Shown piece by piece: positions 36,968 to 47,246 of a DNA stretch of 64,000 nt (positions within the stretch are counted from its first letter, which is position 1; every line of letters begins with the position of its first letter). The translations under genes and the position numbers were made by a program. The stretch is from Flavobacterium album (lineage in GTDB: Bacteria; Bacteroidota; Bacteroidia; Flavobacteriales; Flavobacteriaceae): the NCBI RefSeq assembly GCF_003096035.1, contig NZ_CP029186.1:3020001-3084000 (forward strand), given 5' to 3'. The notes beneath the pieces are model-generated. The model was not told the origin of the DNA. It did not search any database and was given only the letters and a program-made list of their open reading frames with translations.

Positions 36968-37900
36968 TTACTTCACCTCCATCAATTCTACATCGAAGAT
37001 CAGCGTGGCATCCGGAGGGATAACGCCGCCTGCGCCGCGTGAACCATAACCAAGGTGAGAAGGTATAACGAAACGCGCTTTGTCGCCTACCTGAAGCAGT
37101 GCAATACCTTCGTCCCATCCTTCGATAACCTGTCCAACGCCAAGCTGGAAATCGATAGGCTGCTTCCTTTTGTAAGAAGAATCAAATACCTGCCCGTTCT
37201 CTAATGAGCCTGAATAGTGAACTGATACTTTTTTGCCTTTCTCGGCTTTTTTGCCGTTCCCTTTCTGGATCATTTTGTAACGAAGCCCGCTATCAGTCTT
37301 GTCAAATCCTGCAGCCAGTTTTTCCATAGCTTCTTCAGCTTGTTTCTTTGCTTCGGCAACACGTTTTTCACGGGAACCTTCAAAGGTGCGGAACGCCTCT
37401 ATAGCATTCCACTTTTTAGCCTCTTCGCCTTCGCGGATGATTTCAAGGCTTTCGATAACATCGCCCTGCTGAATGCGGTCAACTACATCCTGGCCTTCTA
37501 CCACGTTACCGAAAACAGTGTGCTTATTATCCAGCCATGGGGTTTCTACATGCGTTATGAAGAATTGCGACCCATTGGTACCAGGCCCTGCGTTCGCCAT
37601 AGAAAGTACACCCGGCCCCTTGTGTGTAAGAGTTGGGTGGAACTCATCGTCAAACTGGTAGCCCGGCCCGCCGGTACCTGTTCCCTGCGGGCATCCACCC
37701 TGTATCATGAAATCAGGGATAACCCGGTGAAACTTCAGTCCGTCGTAGTATGGTTTGCCCTGCGGCTTTTCGTTATTTTCAAGGTTGCCTTCTGCAAGCC
37801 CTACGAAGTTGCCTACAGTTCCCGGAGTCAGGTCGTAAGTCAGCTTTACAAGGATGCTTCCTTTATTGGTATTGAATTTTGCGTAAATTCCGTTTTCCAT
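36968..37900 (-). CDS. Dual-family peptidyl-prolyl isomerase (cyclophilin-FKBP fusion)
   Basis: From ATG 37900 the product has 310 residues. The N-terminal cyclophilin domain (about 1-165) has [37 protein letters not shown] and [31 protein letters not shown], with the catalytic Arg and drug-pocket residues intact. A charged helical linker rich in Glu and Lys follows. The C-terminal FKBP domain (about 210-310) has [19 protein letters not shown] and [49 protein letters not shown]. Fusions of both isomerase classes are known from Flavobacterium. The promoter at 37931-37938 rules out the longer start. No signal peptide, so cytoplasmic. Confidence 0.95.
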   Translation of the reverse strand: MENGIYAKFNTNKGSILVKLTYDLTPGTVGNFVGLAEGNLENNEKPQGKPYYDGLKFHRVIPDFMIQGGCPQGTGTGGPGYQFDDEFHPTLTHKGPGVLSMANAGPGTNGSQFFITHVETPWLDNKHTVFGNVVEGQDVVDRIQQGDVIESLEIIREGEEAKKWNAIEAFRTFEGSREKRVAEAKKQAEEAMEKLAAGFDKTDSGLRYKMIQKGNGKKAEKGKKVSVHYSGSLENGQVFDSSYKRKQPIDFQLGVGQVIEGWDEGIALLQVGDKARFVIPSHLGYGSRGAGGVIPPDATLIFDVELMEVK

Positions 37901-37930
37901 TATGTGAGTTGTTTTTTCGTTTGTGAAGGG

Positions 37931-37938
37931 CAAATTTA
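37931..37938 (-). promoter_or_regulatory. -7 promoter element TAAATTTG for the dual prolyl isomerase
   Basis: TAAATTTG on the minus strand overlaps the 5'-most in-frame start at 37933 and lies 30 bases before ATG 37900, which it supports as the start. Confidence 0.5.
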
Positions 37939-37983
37939 CGAATTATTTTACTACCGCAGCGGCATGGATTTCATAACAAATTG

Positions 37984-37991
37984 TAAATTTG
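37984..37991 (+). promoter_or_regulatory. -7 promoter element TAAATTTG for the zinc-ribbon gene
   Basis: TAAATTTG fits TAnnTTTG and ends 15 bases before ATG 38007. Confidence 0.5.
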
Positions 37992-38006
37992 GTTCAATAA
38001 AACAGT

Positions 38007-38543
38007 ATGGAATACACGGCGGAAAAAGTTTGCAAAGAATGTGGCGCTAAAGATATTTTTGAGCTCACCAAAACAGAGGCTGCGTTTTCACTGAAAGATA
38101 GTACGCTTCAAAACAGCAAATGCACCAATTGTGGTTCTGAGAGATGGAATTTTTACGCACATAATAGACCTGACCTGGATACTGAATTGCTTGAAATATG
38201 GGGTAATGATCCTAATATCTATTTTATGGACCAGGATGAAGATATTGTACTTGCCGAAGAAGAGAATATACCATTGTTTTTAAATGCAATAGATAATAAA
38301 CTCTATCCTCAAAGAAAGCTAAACATATTACTTGCTGCTTTATGTATCATAGTTTATGACAATGTCGCTGCAAATGAAGAGTACACGGATGAGGAAAACA
38401 TTAAAAGAAAAAAAATCGCTGACAAAGTTATTCCTGAATTAAGCTATCGAAAGCATCTTATAGATGAAACAAAAAACTGGGAAATAATGGACTATATCAG
38501 GAAAGTCGTGTTCCCACTTATCGGATTAAATAAAAGAAAATGA
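38007..38543 (+). CDS. Zinc-ribbon protein of unknown function
   Basis: This 178-residue protein begins with a four-cysteine zinc ribbon: CKECGAKD near residues 8-15 and CTNCGSERW near 39-47. An acidic region (DLDTELLEIWGNDPNIYFMDQDEDIVLAEEEN) follows, then a helical C-terminus rich in Lys and Ile. No family is recognised. It overlaps the next gene by four bases (ATGA), so translation is coupled to the methyltransferase. Function unknown. Confidence 0.75.
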   Translation: MEYTAEKVCKECGAKDIFELTKTEAAFSLKDSTLQNSKCTNCGSERWNFYAHNRPDLDTELLEIWGNDPNIYFMDQDEDIVLAEEENIPLFLNAIDNKLYPQRKLNILLAALCIIVYDNVAANEEYTDEENIKRKKIADKVIPELSYRKHLIDETKNWEIMDYIRKVVFPLIGLNKRK

Positions 38544-39340
38544 AAAAAGAAGATATTTACCTCGATATAAACAGGAAGGCATGGAACCAGCGTACGGAGG
38601 TTCATGTAGATTCCGATTTTTATGATATGCCCGCCTTCGTGAACGGGAAAAGCAGCCTTAATGAAATTGAACTTGCCTTATTGGGCGATATAAGTGGTAA
38701 GACAATACTGCACCTGCAATGCCATTTCGGGCAGGATACCATCTCTTTTTCACGCATGGGAGCGGTCGCTACAGGTATGGACCTTTCGGATAAAGCCATT
38801 GAAAAAGCCCGCGAGCTATCAGACCGGCTAGGTACACAAACACGATTTATCTGCTGCGATGTATACGACCTTCCTAACCATCTTGACGAGCAGTTTGACA
38901 TTGTTTTTACAAGCTATGGCACAATAGGGTGGCTGCCCGACCTTGCGAAATGGGCAGGCGTGGTCTCGCATTTCCTGAAGCCGGGAGGCCGGTTTGTTTT
39001 TGCAGAATTCCATCCTGTGGTATGGATGTTCGACAATAATTTTGAAAAAGTACAGTACAATTATTTTAAGTCCGATGCCATTATCGAAACGGAATTTGGC
39101 ACCTATGCCGATGTTACAGCGCCGCTCGAGCACGAAATGGTTAGTTGGAACCACGCACTATCAGAAGTAGTTACAGCGCTTATCGCCAGGGGATTGGAAA
39201 TACATTCATTCAATGAATACGACTACTCGCCTTACAACTGCTTTAGTGGCACCGAGGAGTTTGAGCCGGGAAAATTCAGGATAATCCGTTTTGGGAATAA
39301 AGTACCAATGGTATATTCGCTGATGGCGGTGAAAAAATAA
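38540..39340 (+). CDS. Class I SAM-dependent methyltransferase
   Basis: This 266-residue protein has a Rossmann methyltransferase core: motif I TILHLQCHFGQDTISFSRMG near residue 55, the acidic turn GMDLSDKAIEKARE, FICCDVYDLPNHL, FDIVFTSYGTIGWLPDLAKW and the LKPGGRFVFAEFHPVVWMFD motif near 150. The LQCHFGQDT glycine-poor loop is typical of a subgroup in Bacteroidota. The substrate is unknown. It is translationally coupled to the zinc-ribbon gene. Confidence 0.88.
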   Translation: MKKEDIYLDINRKAWNQRTEVHVDSDFYDMPAFVNGKSSLNEIELALLGDISGKTILHLQCHFGQDTISFSRMGAVATGMDLSDKAIEKARELSDRLGTQTRFICCDVYDLPNHLDEQFDIVFTSYGTIGWLPDLAKWAGVVSHFLKPGGRFVFAEFHPVVWMFDNNFEKVQYNYFKSDAIIETEFGTYADVTAPLEHEMVSWNHALSEVVTALIARGLEIHSFNEYDYSPYNCFSGTEEFEPGKFRIIRFGNKVPMVYSLMAVKK

Positions 39341-39343
39341 AGG

Positions 39344-40042
39344 TTATGAGCTTTTACCATGTACTGTAACCGTATCGGGATCATCGCTAAGATAAACAGG
39401 ATTATTTTCTGATGTGGTTATCGATAGTACCACTCCGTACTCGCGGGGCAACCCCAGTGATTCAGCATCGCGCCACTCTCCTTTGCCAAGCACAGCGACC
39501 GCTTCTCCTTTTTCCAGCACGCCTTCACTGTAATGTAAAGACTTGTTCAGGCCAAGGAAACCCTGGCTTTTCTTATCGTGCTTTTTCAGGTAAGCTTCAA
39601 GCCTTGGGCCTGCATCTTCAAAAGTACCCGAGTGGTATCGCTTATCCATCTCAATATACTTTTTGATAGTGTTGTCATTAATATAGGCAACCTTATCGCC
39701 ATCACGCAGTACAAAGCGGCATTTATCCTCCGCCTCTATAAGCGTTGACGAACTTTTTCCGTGACTCTGCATTATACGGACGCAGTACCATGCACATTCC
39801 CTTCCGGAAAGCGGCGCTTCAAGAGGCTCATCAACAAATTCTACCCGGCCGACGATCTTTGCGGTTTCGCCATGCTTAAAGTCTGCAAGGCTGCGCAATG
39901 GTGCCTTTTTGAGCTTTCGGCGTACAATTGCCTTGCGGGTAAAAAAAGAAATAATTATTGCAATGATAACTACTACGGCAAGAATAATCAGGTCGGCAGT
40001 ACCAAAACTTCTATGGCTGTGATATCGTAATGGGTAAAGCAT
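39344..40042 (-). CDS. Membrane-anchored protein with GIDE-like (MUL1-type) domain
   Basis: This 232-residue protein has one N-terminal membrane helix (LIILAVVVIIAIIISFFT) after a short basic tail. A soluble domain follows: RSLADFKHGETAKIVGRVEFVDEPLEAPLSGRECAWYCVRIMQSHG and LEKGEAVAVLGKGEWRDAESLGLPREYGVVLSIT. The strand order and the PLSGRECAWY motif match the GIDE domain found in the mitochondrial E3 ligase MUL1 and in bacterial relatives. No RING domain is present. It is convergent with the methyltransferase gene. Function in bacteria is not established. Confidence 0.75.
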   Translation of the reverse strand: MLYPLRYHSHRSFGTADLIILAVVVIIAIIISFFTRKAIVRRKLKKAPLRSLADFKHGETAKIVGRVEFVDEPLEAPLSGRECAWYCVRIMQSHGKSSSTLIEAEDKCRFVLRDGDKVAYINDNTIKKYIEMDKRYHSGTFEDAGPRLEAYLKKHDKKSQGFLGLNKSLHYSEGVLEKGEAVAVLGKGEWRDAESLGLPREYGVVLSITTSENNPVYLSDDPDTVTVHGKSS

Positions 40043-40126
40043 AAATTACAAATTTTGGCGCAATATAGCAATATAACTTTGTTCAAAACACCAATTTCTA
40101 ACTGTAATATTTTTACATATAATTAC

Positions 40127-40134
40127 TACATTTG
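40127..40134 (+). promoter_or_regulatory. -7 promoter element TACATTTG for the DUF1569 gene
   Basis: TACATTTG fits TAnnTTTG and lies 20 bases before ATG 40155. Confidence 0.5.
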
Positions 40135-40154
40135 TTTCGCTAAAAATCGCCACT

Positions 40155-40607
40155 ATGGAAAGCTTATTCGACCCACACGGGAACCAAAAAATAGTAGAAC
40201 GCATACACCAACTCACACCTATAAAGCTCTCAGAATGGGGCGTAATGACCGTTGCCCAAATGATGGAGCACTGCCAGATGCCGCTTAAGGTAGTTTATGG
40301 CACTAAAGAGATCAAGGTAAACTGGCTCATGAAGCTGTGCTTTGGCCGTAGCGCCAAGAAGATGTTCACAGGAGAGAAAAAATTCGGGAAAGGCCTGCCG
40401 ACAGCTAAAGAATTCAAGGTCACTTACCACCCTGACTTTGAGGAAGCAAAAAAAGGCCTGCTGGAGCTTGTTACAAAATTTACCCGCGACGGGCATGCAG
40501 GTATCAAGGTTACAAGTCACCCGCTGTTCGGTAAAATGACCTATGAGGAAATAGACCACGCGCAGTGGAAGCACCTGGATCACCATTTAAGGCAGTTTGG
40601 GGTTTAA
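40155..40607 (+). CDS. DUF1569 (DinB-like) protein
   Basis: This 150-residue four-helix protein has VMTVAQMMEHCQMPLKVVYG near residue 30 and AQWKHLDHHLRQFGV at the C-terminus. The spaced histidines HC, HLDHH are typical metal-site residues of DinB/DUF1569 folds. Family function is unknown, with a thiol or metal-dependent transferase role suspected. It precedes trmD on the same strand, but trmD has its own promoter in the gap. Confidence 0.87.
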   Translation: MESLFDPHGNQKIVERIHQLTPIKLSEWGVMTVAQMMEHCQMPLKVVYGTKEIKVNWLMKLCFGRSAKKMFTGEKKFGKGLPTAKEFKVTYHPDFEEAKKGLLELVTKFTRDGHAGIKVTSHPLFGKMTYEEIDHAQWKHLDHHLRQFGV

Positions 40608-40640
40608 ATGTAACAATAAGGCAATTAATTAATGTAACAA

Positions 40641-40671
40641 TTGGCATGCGGTGTGGCAATTGCTACATTTG
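40641..40671 (+). promoter_or_regulatory. Promoter of trmD: TTG-N20-TACATTTG
   Basis: TTG at 40641-40643 and TACATTTG at 40664-40671 are separated by 20 bases, close to the Bacteroidota pattern TTG-N19-TAnnTTTG. It lies 27 bases before ATG 40699, so the in-frame start at 40651 is excluded. Confidence 0.6.
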
Positions 40672-40698
40672 CAAATTATAAAAATTGATACATTACCA

Positions 40699-41373
40699 AT
40701 GCGCATCGACATCATTACCGTACTTCCCGAATTATTACGAAGCCCCTTTGAGGCCTCGATCCTAAAACGCGCCATCGACAAAGGTATCGTGGAAGTGCAC
40801 CTCCATAACCTTCGCGACTACAGCACCAATAAGCATAAGAATGTCGACGACTACCAGTTTGGCGGGGGTGCCGGAATGGTGATGTCCATTGAGCCGATCG
40901 ATGCATGCATATCCAGGCTGAAAAGTGAGCGCGACTACGATGAAGTGATTTATATGACCCCTGATGGCGAAACGCTGAACCAGGGAATGGCGAACCGCAT
41001 GTCGCTTTTAAAGAACATCATTATCCTTTGCGGGCATTATAAAGGGGTTGACCAGCGTGTGCGCGACCATTTTATTACCAAAGAGATATCTATCGGGGAT
41101 TTTGTGCTTTCGGGTGGCGAACTGGCCGCGGCGGTGGTTTCGGATGCTATCATACGCCTGATACCGGGGGTACTAAGCAATGAGACCTCTGCACTTACCG
41201 ACAGTTTCCAGGACAATCTGCTCTCCCCCCCTATCTACACCCGCCCCGCCGAATATAAAGGCTGGAAAGTACCGGATGTGCTCCTCAGCGGCAACTTTGC
41301 CAACATAGACAAATGGCGTGAAGACCAGGCGTTGGAACATACGAAGAACAGGAGGCCGGATCTTTTGGAATAG
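40699..41373 (+). CDS. trmD: tRNA (guanine37-N1)-methyltransferase
   Basis: From ATG 40699 ([13 protein letters not shown], the family N-terminus) the protein has 224 residues. The knot region shows [38 protein letters not shown] and [31 protein letters not shown], and the C-terminus has [32 protein letters not shown]. TrmD methylates G37 next to the anticodon to prevent frameshifting. It is followed by rplS, the usual neighbour in bacteria, though each has its own promoter. A dispersed GTTTCAGG repeat lies between them. Confidence 0.97.
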   Translation: MRIDIITVLPELLRSPFEASILKRAIDKGIVEVHLHNLRDYSTNKHKNVDDYQFGGGAGMVMSIEPIDACISRLKSERDYDEVIYMTPDGETLNQGMANRMSLLKNIIILCGHYKGVDQRVRDHFITKEISIGDFVLSGGELAAAVVSDAIIRLIPGVLSNETSALTDSFQDNLLSPPIYTRPAEYKGWKVPDVLLSGNFANIDKWREDQALEHTKNRRPDLLE

Positions 41374-41379
41374 TTTTTT

Positions 41380-41410
41380 TGTTTCAGGTTTAAGGTTTCA
41401 GGTTGCTGCT
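41380..41410. repeat. Dispersed repeat, GTTTCAGGTTTAAGGTTTCA type, copy 2
   Basis: This is related to 12357-12387. A reverse-like run of AAACTTTAAACCTTAAAC lies at 41464-41483, so the two halves may form a weak hairpin between trmD and the rplS promoter. Confidence 0.5.
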
Positions 41411-41487
41411 CTGTCCATAATAGTTAAGCATGGATTTATCAGACCCAAAACTTTCAAAAAAACTTTAAACTTTAAACCTTAAACTTT

Positions 41488-41516
41488 TTGCTGCTTCAAA
41501 ATAATTTTTACCTTTG
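41488..41516 (+). promoter_or_regulatory. Promoter of rplS: TTG-N18-TACCTTTG
   Basis: TTG at 41488-41490 and TACCTTTG at 41509-41516 are 18 bases apart. The predicted leader is about 65-70 bases, longer than for other genes here, which leaves room for autoregulation by the ribosomal protein. Confidence 0.6.
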
Positions 41517-41589
41517 CACCCTCATTCGGACCAACCTCTGACGAAAATCGTGAATGTTGCTTTGGATCAATCATTTAAAATTAACAATT

Positions 41590-41940
41590 ATGTCTGATCT
41601 ATTAAAATTTGTTCAGGACGAATTCGTAGCAAAAAAAGACTTCCCTGATTTCAATGCAGGTGACACTATCACTGTGTATTATGAAATTAAAGAGGGTGAA
41701 AAAACAAGGACACAGTTCTTTAAAGGAGTAGTTATCCAAAAAAGAGGCGCTGGTATCACCCAGACTTTTACAATCCGTAAAATGTCAGGTGCCGTAGGTG
41801 TAGAGCGTATCTTCCCGGTAAACATGCCTGCTCTTCAGAAAGTTGAAGTTAACCAAAGAGGTAAAGTTCGCAGGGCACGTATATTCTACTTCCGCGACCT
41901 TACGGGTAAAAAAGCAAAAATCAAAGAAAGAAGGAGATAA
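41590..41940 (+). CDS. rplS: 50S ribosomal protein L19
   Basis: From ATG 41590 the protein has 116 residues: LKFVQDEFVAKKDFPDFNAGDTITVYYEIKEGEKTRTQFFKGVVIQKRGAGITQTFTIRKMSGAVGVERIFPVNMPALQKVEVNQRGKVRRARIFYFRDLTGKKAKIKERR, a full L19. It sits at the interface of the ribosomal subunits. The in-frame start at 41554 would add residues that no L19 has. A strong terminator follows. Confidence 0.98.
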   Translation: MSDLLKFVQDEFVAKKDFPDFNAGDTITVYYEIKEGEKTRTQFFKGVVIQKRGAGITQTFTIRKMSGAVGVERIFPVNMPALQKVEVNQRGKVRRARIFYFRDLTGKKAKIKERRR

Positions 41941-41965
41941 TCCAAACTTTCGGAATTATACAAGG

Positions 41966-41996
41966 ATCCCATCGCATTGCGGTGGGATTTTTTTTA
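41966..41996 (+). terminator. Intrinsic terminator of rplS
   Basis: ATCCCATCGC and GCGGTGGGAT pair with a three-base loop and are followed by eight or nine T bases. It lies 26 bases after the rplS stop. Confidence 0.92.
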
Positions 41997-41999
41997 TGT

Positions 42000-42324
42000 A
42001 AGACCCCAAAGGTTTTAAAAACATAGGTGTTCGGAAGACTATAGGGTTCTTTATGCATAAATTAAGTTTTTAAATTACTTGATTTTGCAAGGATTAGAAA
42101 TTTAATCGATATCCTTATATGCCGCTCCTCCGGAGCTCAAGTAGGTTTCGCTTACATTTTGCTATAAATATTCCGTCCCTCCGGGACTCATCAGTGGCAG
42201 CCCCGGCGGGGCGATATGTTTATAGAAATGTTGAACATGAATGCCTTAGAACTCCGAAGGAGTGACATGTGGATTATTTGTCACTCTTCCGAACTCTTGT
42301 ATTTTAAAAACCTTTGGGGTCTTT
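42000..42324. repeat. About 325-bp non-coding element with inverted ends and internal hairpins
   Basis: Inverted ends of about 40 bases (AAGACCCCAAAGG at the left, CCTTTGGGGTCTT at the right, plus TTCGGAAG/CTTCCGAA) bound a region with four short GC palindromes: CTCCTCCGGAG, GTCCCTCCGGGAC, GCCCCGGCGGGGC and ACTCCGAAGGAGT. No open frame of note is present. It resembles a MITE or a REP cluster of the kind mobilised by Y1 transposases, none of which is in the window. Confidence 0.7.
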
Positions 42325-42340
42325 AGCAACTAAAAATATG

Positions 42341-42480
42341 ATTGTAACGTCCGCGTGAGGATCCCGAAAGCTTTCGGGACGGCATCCCGTAGCCTGCCTG
42401 CCGGCAAAGGCAGGCTTGCGAAGGGATACAGCGACTTGACGCTGAAAGCCGAACTAGCGCGCCCAAAAAAATTAATTGAA
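42341..42480. repeat. GC-rich intergenic hairpin cluster
   Basis: This GC-rich block has an 18-base perfect palindrome TCCCGAAAGCTTTCGGGA at 42363, then ATCCC...GGGAT enclosing GCCTGCC/GGCAGGC, then AGCG...CGCT. It is unlike the AT-rich DNA on either side. It may be a dispersed repeat or a structured RNA. Nothing else is seen in the rest of the rplS to 42520 gap. Confidence 0.6.
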
Positions 42481-42508
42481 AACATTATGTTCTTACACCG
42501 TTAAAAAC

Positions 42509-42516
42509 TACATTTG
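42509..42516 (+). promoter_or_regulatory. -7 promoter element TACATTTG, probable leaderless gene
   Basis: TACATTTG ends four bases before ATG 42520. The transcription start would fall at or next to the start codon, so the mRNA is probably leaderless. It overlaps the alternative TTG start at 42514. Confidence 0.5.
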
Positions 42517-42519
42517 GAT

Positions 42520-42753
42520 ATGGATCCTATCTTTATAAAAATAGCCGACGTACGCGGCGGTGTACACTTCATAAATATCTCGCATATTTATGAGGTTGAG
42601 GAAATTGTAACCGCCAAAGGTAAAGAACGGCACACGCACATCAGATATTATTCCATACCGGATTGCGCAAAATGCCAGGTGAATAAAGTAATTACAAAAG
42701 AATTCCCGACTTCCGTGCTGGAGCGCATCAATCAATTAAAGCAAAATTCGTAA
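42520..42753 (+). CDS. Small protein of unknown function (77 residues)
   Basis: From ATG 42520 the protein has 77 residues with FINISHIYEVEEIVTAKGKERHTHIRYYSIPDCAKCQVNKVITKEFP. The pattern of strands suggests a small beta-rich domain, perhaps LytTR-like or PH-like at low confidence. CAKC is a possible metal or redox pair. The frame begins right after a promoter element. Function unknown. Confidence 0.65.
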   Translation: MDPIFIKIADVRGGVHFINISHIYEVEEIVTAKGKERHTHIRYYSIPDCAKCQVNKVITKEFPTSVLERINQLKQNS

Positions 42754-42807
42754 AATTTCAATCGTTTTTTTGCCGGTTTTGCCGTATCCGTTTCCGGTAG
42801 ATTTTGC

Positions 42808-42815
42808 TATATTTG
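42808..42815 (+). promoter_or_regulatory. -7 promoter element TATATTTG for icd
   Basis: TATATTTG fits TAnnTTTG. The leader is about 95 bases and contains the hairpin CCTTTCC-AACTT-CGGAAAGG at 42883-42901, just before the start codon region, so leader control is possible. Confidence 0.5.
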
Positions 42816-42874
42816 CGAGCCTTGCTTTCATTATAGCGAAGCACAGTAACAAACACAATATAACTTATTAATAA

Positions 42875-45142
<2,268 letters not shown>

Positions 45143-45166
45143 GCGATTAATGCTATATTATATTGA

Positions 45167-45190
45167 AGCCATCCGTGAGGGTGGCTTTTA
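45167..45190 (+). terminator. Intrinsic terminator of icd
   Basis: AAGCCATCC pairs with GGGTGGCTT around GTGA and is followed by TTTATTTT. A second copy of the 20-base core lies at 46358-46377. Confidence 0.85.
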
Positions 45191-45244
45191 TTTTAAGTTG
45201 GTAATTAAAATATAAATCTTTTAATTTGATAAATTAAAGAACTT

Positions 45245-46191
45245 ATGGAGCTGGGAATACTTAGAACTGTTACAGCAAGACAGAAATGGATTAGTGAAGC
45301 CAAGGACTTTACTCCATGGCTTGCACAAAATATTTTATCATTGAGTAATGCCGTGGGTATTGAACTCGAAGTAGAAAATATTGAAGTAAAGTGCGGGCCA
45401 TACTCAGCGGATATTTTAGCCAAAGATACAGCAACAAGTAAATTTGTAGTGATTGAAAATCAGTTAGAAAAAACTGATCACGACCATTTGGGAAAGGCTA
45501 TTACTTATGCTTCGGTTTTAGATGCCTCGACAATAATTTGGATTGCAACAAATTTTACAGAAGAACATAAAAAAGCATTAGATTGGTTAAATGATCATAC
45601 ATCTGATGAAATTCATTTTATGGGGTACAAATTGAATTATGGCAAATTGACAATAGTAATCCTGCACTAAAATTTAATATTATAAGCCAGCCCAATCAAG
45701 CTGTTAGGCAAATCGCCAGGACTATAGCAGCAGAAGATCTTTCTGATAAGAAAAAATTTCAGTTGGAATTTTGGACAAGATTTAAAGATAAACTTGCGCT
45801 AACAAGAAAAATAAATTCTCTCCAAACACCACGTCCACAATATTGGTATGATATAAGTTTAGGAAAAAGCTATTTTACTCTCTCAAATATTTGCAATACA
45901 GAACAGAATACAGTTGGCATTAGAGTTTATGTAGGAAATAAAATCGCTCCTGTAGTATTTCCCTATCTGGAAAATAGAAAAGAAGAAATTGAAGATCTAA
46001 TTGGTTTACCGCTGCAATGGGATCCAAATCCTGACAATAGAGATAAGATCATTTTGCTAGCTCATTCTACGGATTTTGATGACAAAATATTAGTAGATGA
46101 AGCTCTAAATTGGCTAGTTGATTATACAATTAAATTCAGAGAAGTATTTAGCAGGATTATTAGGGAGATGAGAATTACAAATATTGAATAG
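45245..46191 (+). pseudogene. Frameshifted nuclease-like gene (PD-(D/E)XK-like N-terminus, DUF4268 C-terminus)
   Basis: The first frame (45245-45670) encodes an N-terminal domain with CGPYSADILA and FVVIENQLEKTDHDHLGKAITYAS, a PD-(D/E)XK-like arrangement of Asp and Glu. After HF it loses homology. From about 45619 the family sequence continues in the -1 frame: GVQIELWQIDNSNPA, ISQPNQAVRQIARTIAAEDLSDKKK, then 45763-46191 with PRPQYWYDISLGKSYFTLSN. A single missing T in the run at 45616-45619 (four instead of five) would explain it. Intact relatives have about 315 residues and are linked to DNA cleavage or defence. A sequencing error is the alternative. Confidence 0.8.
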
Positions 46192-46604
46192 CCATGAAAA
46201 TAGAAGACCTAAATAAATCCAAATTTCCAATTTATAGTTTTTGATAAAAATTGGAAGAATAAAAGGAACGATATTATTTCCGGGGAAACTGGAAAAGCAA
46301 ATGGAATTTATCCAAAGGGGGGTGCCTAAAGCCACATATGAAATAAATTTGATCATCAAGCCATCCGTGAGGGTGGCATTTTTATTTCCGATAACTTGTA
46401 CCTAAAAATAACTCTTATCCCGGTTTTGATATTACTTTTAAAACTGTAGCTATGAAACAAATACTACTTCCCTGTTGCTGGCCTCATATCCGGTTAAAAG
46501 AAATGCACCTATTTACTATTAGACAGGATGGGAAAAGTAGATTAAGTTTTGGAGAATAACTTTATTAAAACAAGTCTTACATTTGTAAAAATAATTTCTG
46601 CGAA
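46192..46604. other. AT-rich intergenic region with second terminator-like hairpin
   Basis: Between the broken nuclease and the Crp/Fnr gene I see no real gene. A short frame from 46194 and a 36-codon frame at 46452 lack family features. At 46358-46380 the icd terminator core AAGCCATCCGTGAGGGTGGC recurs, followed by TTTTTA. The -7 element TACATTTG of the next gene is at 46578-46585. Confidence 0.6.
46578..46585 (+). promoter_or_regulatory. -7 promoter element TACATTTG for the Crp/Fnr gene
   Basis: TACATTTG fits TAnnTTTG and lies 19 bases before ATG 46605. Confidence 0.5.
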
Positions 46605-47180
46605 ATGTATATCAATCCTAAAAACCAGTTTGATAAAGCTGCTGATGGCGCTACAGAAAAGCTTATACGCCTGCTCGCTGAGAACGGTACCGAAACCAAG
46701 GTTAAAACAGGGCAGCCGGCAATAAAGGAAGGCCAGCGCTGCGACTTTTTTTTCATTGTCATTTCAGGGAGCTTCCGGGCATACCGGCTGCTAAATGACA
46801 AGGAAATGATTATCGGATTTAGTTTTGCCGGCGATATTGATACAGCGCCCTATGCTTTTATTACCAACTCCTATAGTACCGAAACCATCGAAGCTATAGT
46901 TGACAGTACAATCATCAAAGTGCACCGCAACACCCTGGAATCATTGAAAGAGCTTTATCCCGAAATGAAAAACTTTACCGAAAACCTTTTGGCCCATTAT
47001 ATTGAAGTGTTGGTAAAGCGGCATATTGAATTCAAGACCTATACTGCCGAACAGCTCTACCACTCATTATACCAAAGGCAGCCGGACGAGGTAAAGCTTA
47101 TACCGCTAAAATATATAGCTTCCTACCTTGGCATTTCGCAGGAACGTCTGAGCAGGATAAGGGCAAAATCACCGAATTGA
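46605..47180 (+). CDS. Crp/Fnr family transcriptional regulator
   Basis: This 191-residue protein has an N-terminal cyclic-nucleotide-binding-type barrel (VKTGQPAIKEGQRCDFFFIVISGSFRAYRLLNDKEMIIGFSFAGDI) and a helical dimerisation segment. A winged helix-turn-helix at the C-terminus reads LIPLKYIASYLGISQERLSRIRAK. The cAMP-contacting Arg/Thr pattern and FNR cysteines are not present, so it is a member of the large Bacteroidota group with unknown ligand. An FNR-like palindrome overlaps its stop codon, just upstream of the serine hydrolase gene, which is the most likely target. Confidence 0.9.
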   Translation: MYINPKNQFDKAADGATEKLIRLLAENGTETKVKTGQPAIKEGQRCDFFFIVISGSFRAYRLLNDKEMIIGFSFAGDIDTAPYAFITNSYSTETIEAIVDSTIIKVHRNTLESLKELYPEMKNFTENLLAHYIEVLVKRHIEFKTYTAEQLYHSLYQRQPDEVKLIPLKYIASYLGISQERLSRIRAKSPN

Positions 47181-47190
47181 CTTAGGTCAA
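47177..47190. promoter_or_regulatory. FNR-like operator TTGACTTAGGTCAA
   Basis: This perfect dyad TTGAC-N4-GTCAA matches the architecture of Crp/Fnr-family boxes (TTGAT-N4-ATCAA in E. coli FNR). It overlaps the stop codon of the adjacent Crp/Fnr gene and lies 23 bases before a TAAATTTG -7 element at 47213-47220, the position of an activator or repressor site for the serine hydrolase gene. Confidence 0.6.
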
Positions 47191-47246
47191 TTTATATTTA
47201 TCGCCATTAAAATAAATTTGCGGCATCAATCAAAAAAATCGAAATC

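Noticed and set aside
46452..46562. 36-codon frame starting MKQILLPCCW
   Set aside because: It looks like a lipoprotein start but has no hydrophobic core or family match and is probably chance or a remnant.
45245..47180. A complete defence island around the DUF4268 gene
   Set aside because: Only one nuclease-like gene is present and it is frameshifted; neighbours are housekeeping or regulatory, with no methylase, helicase or toxin.
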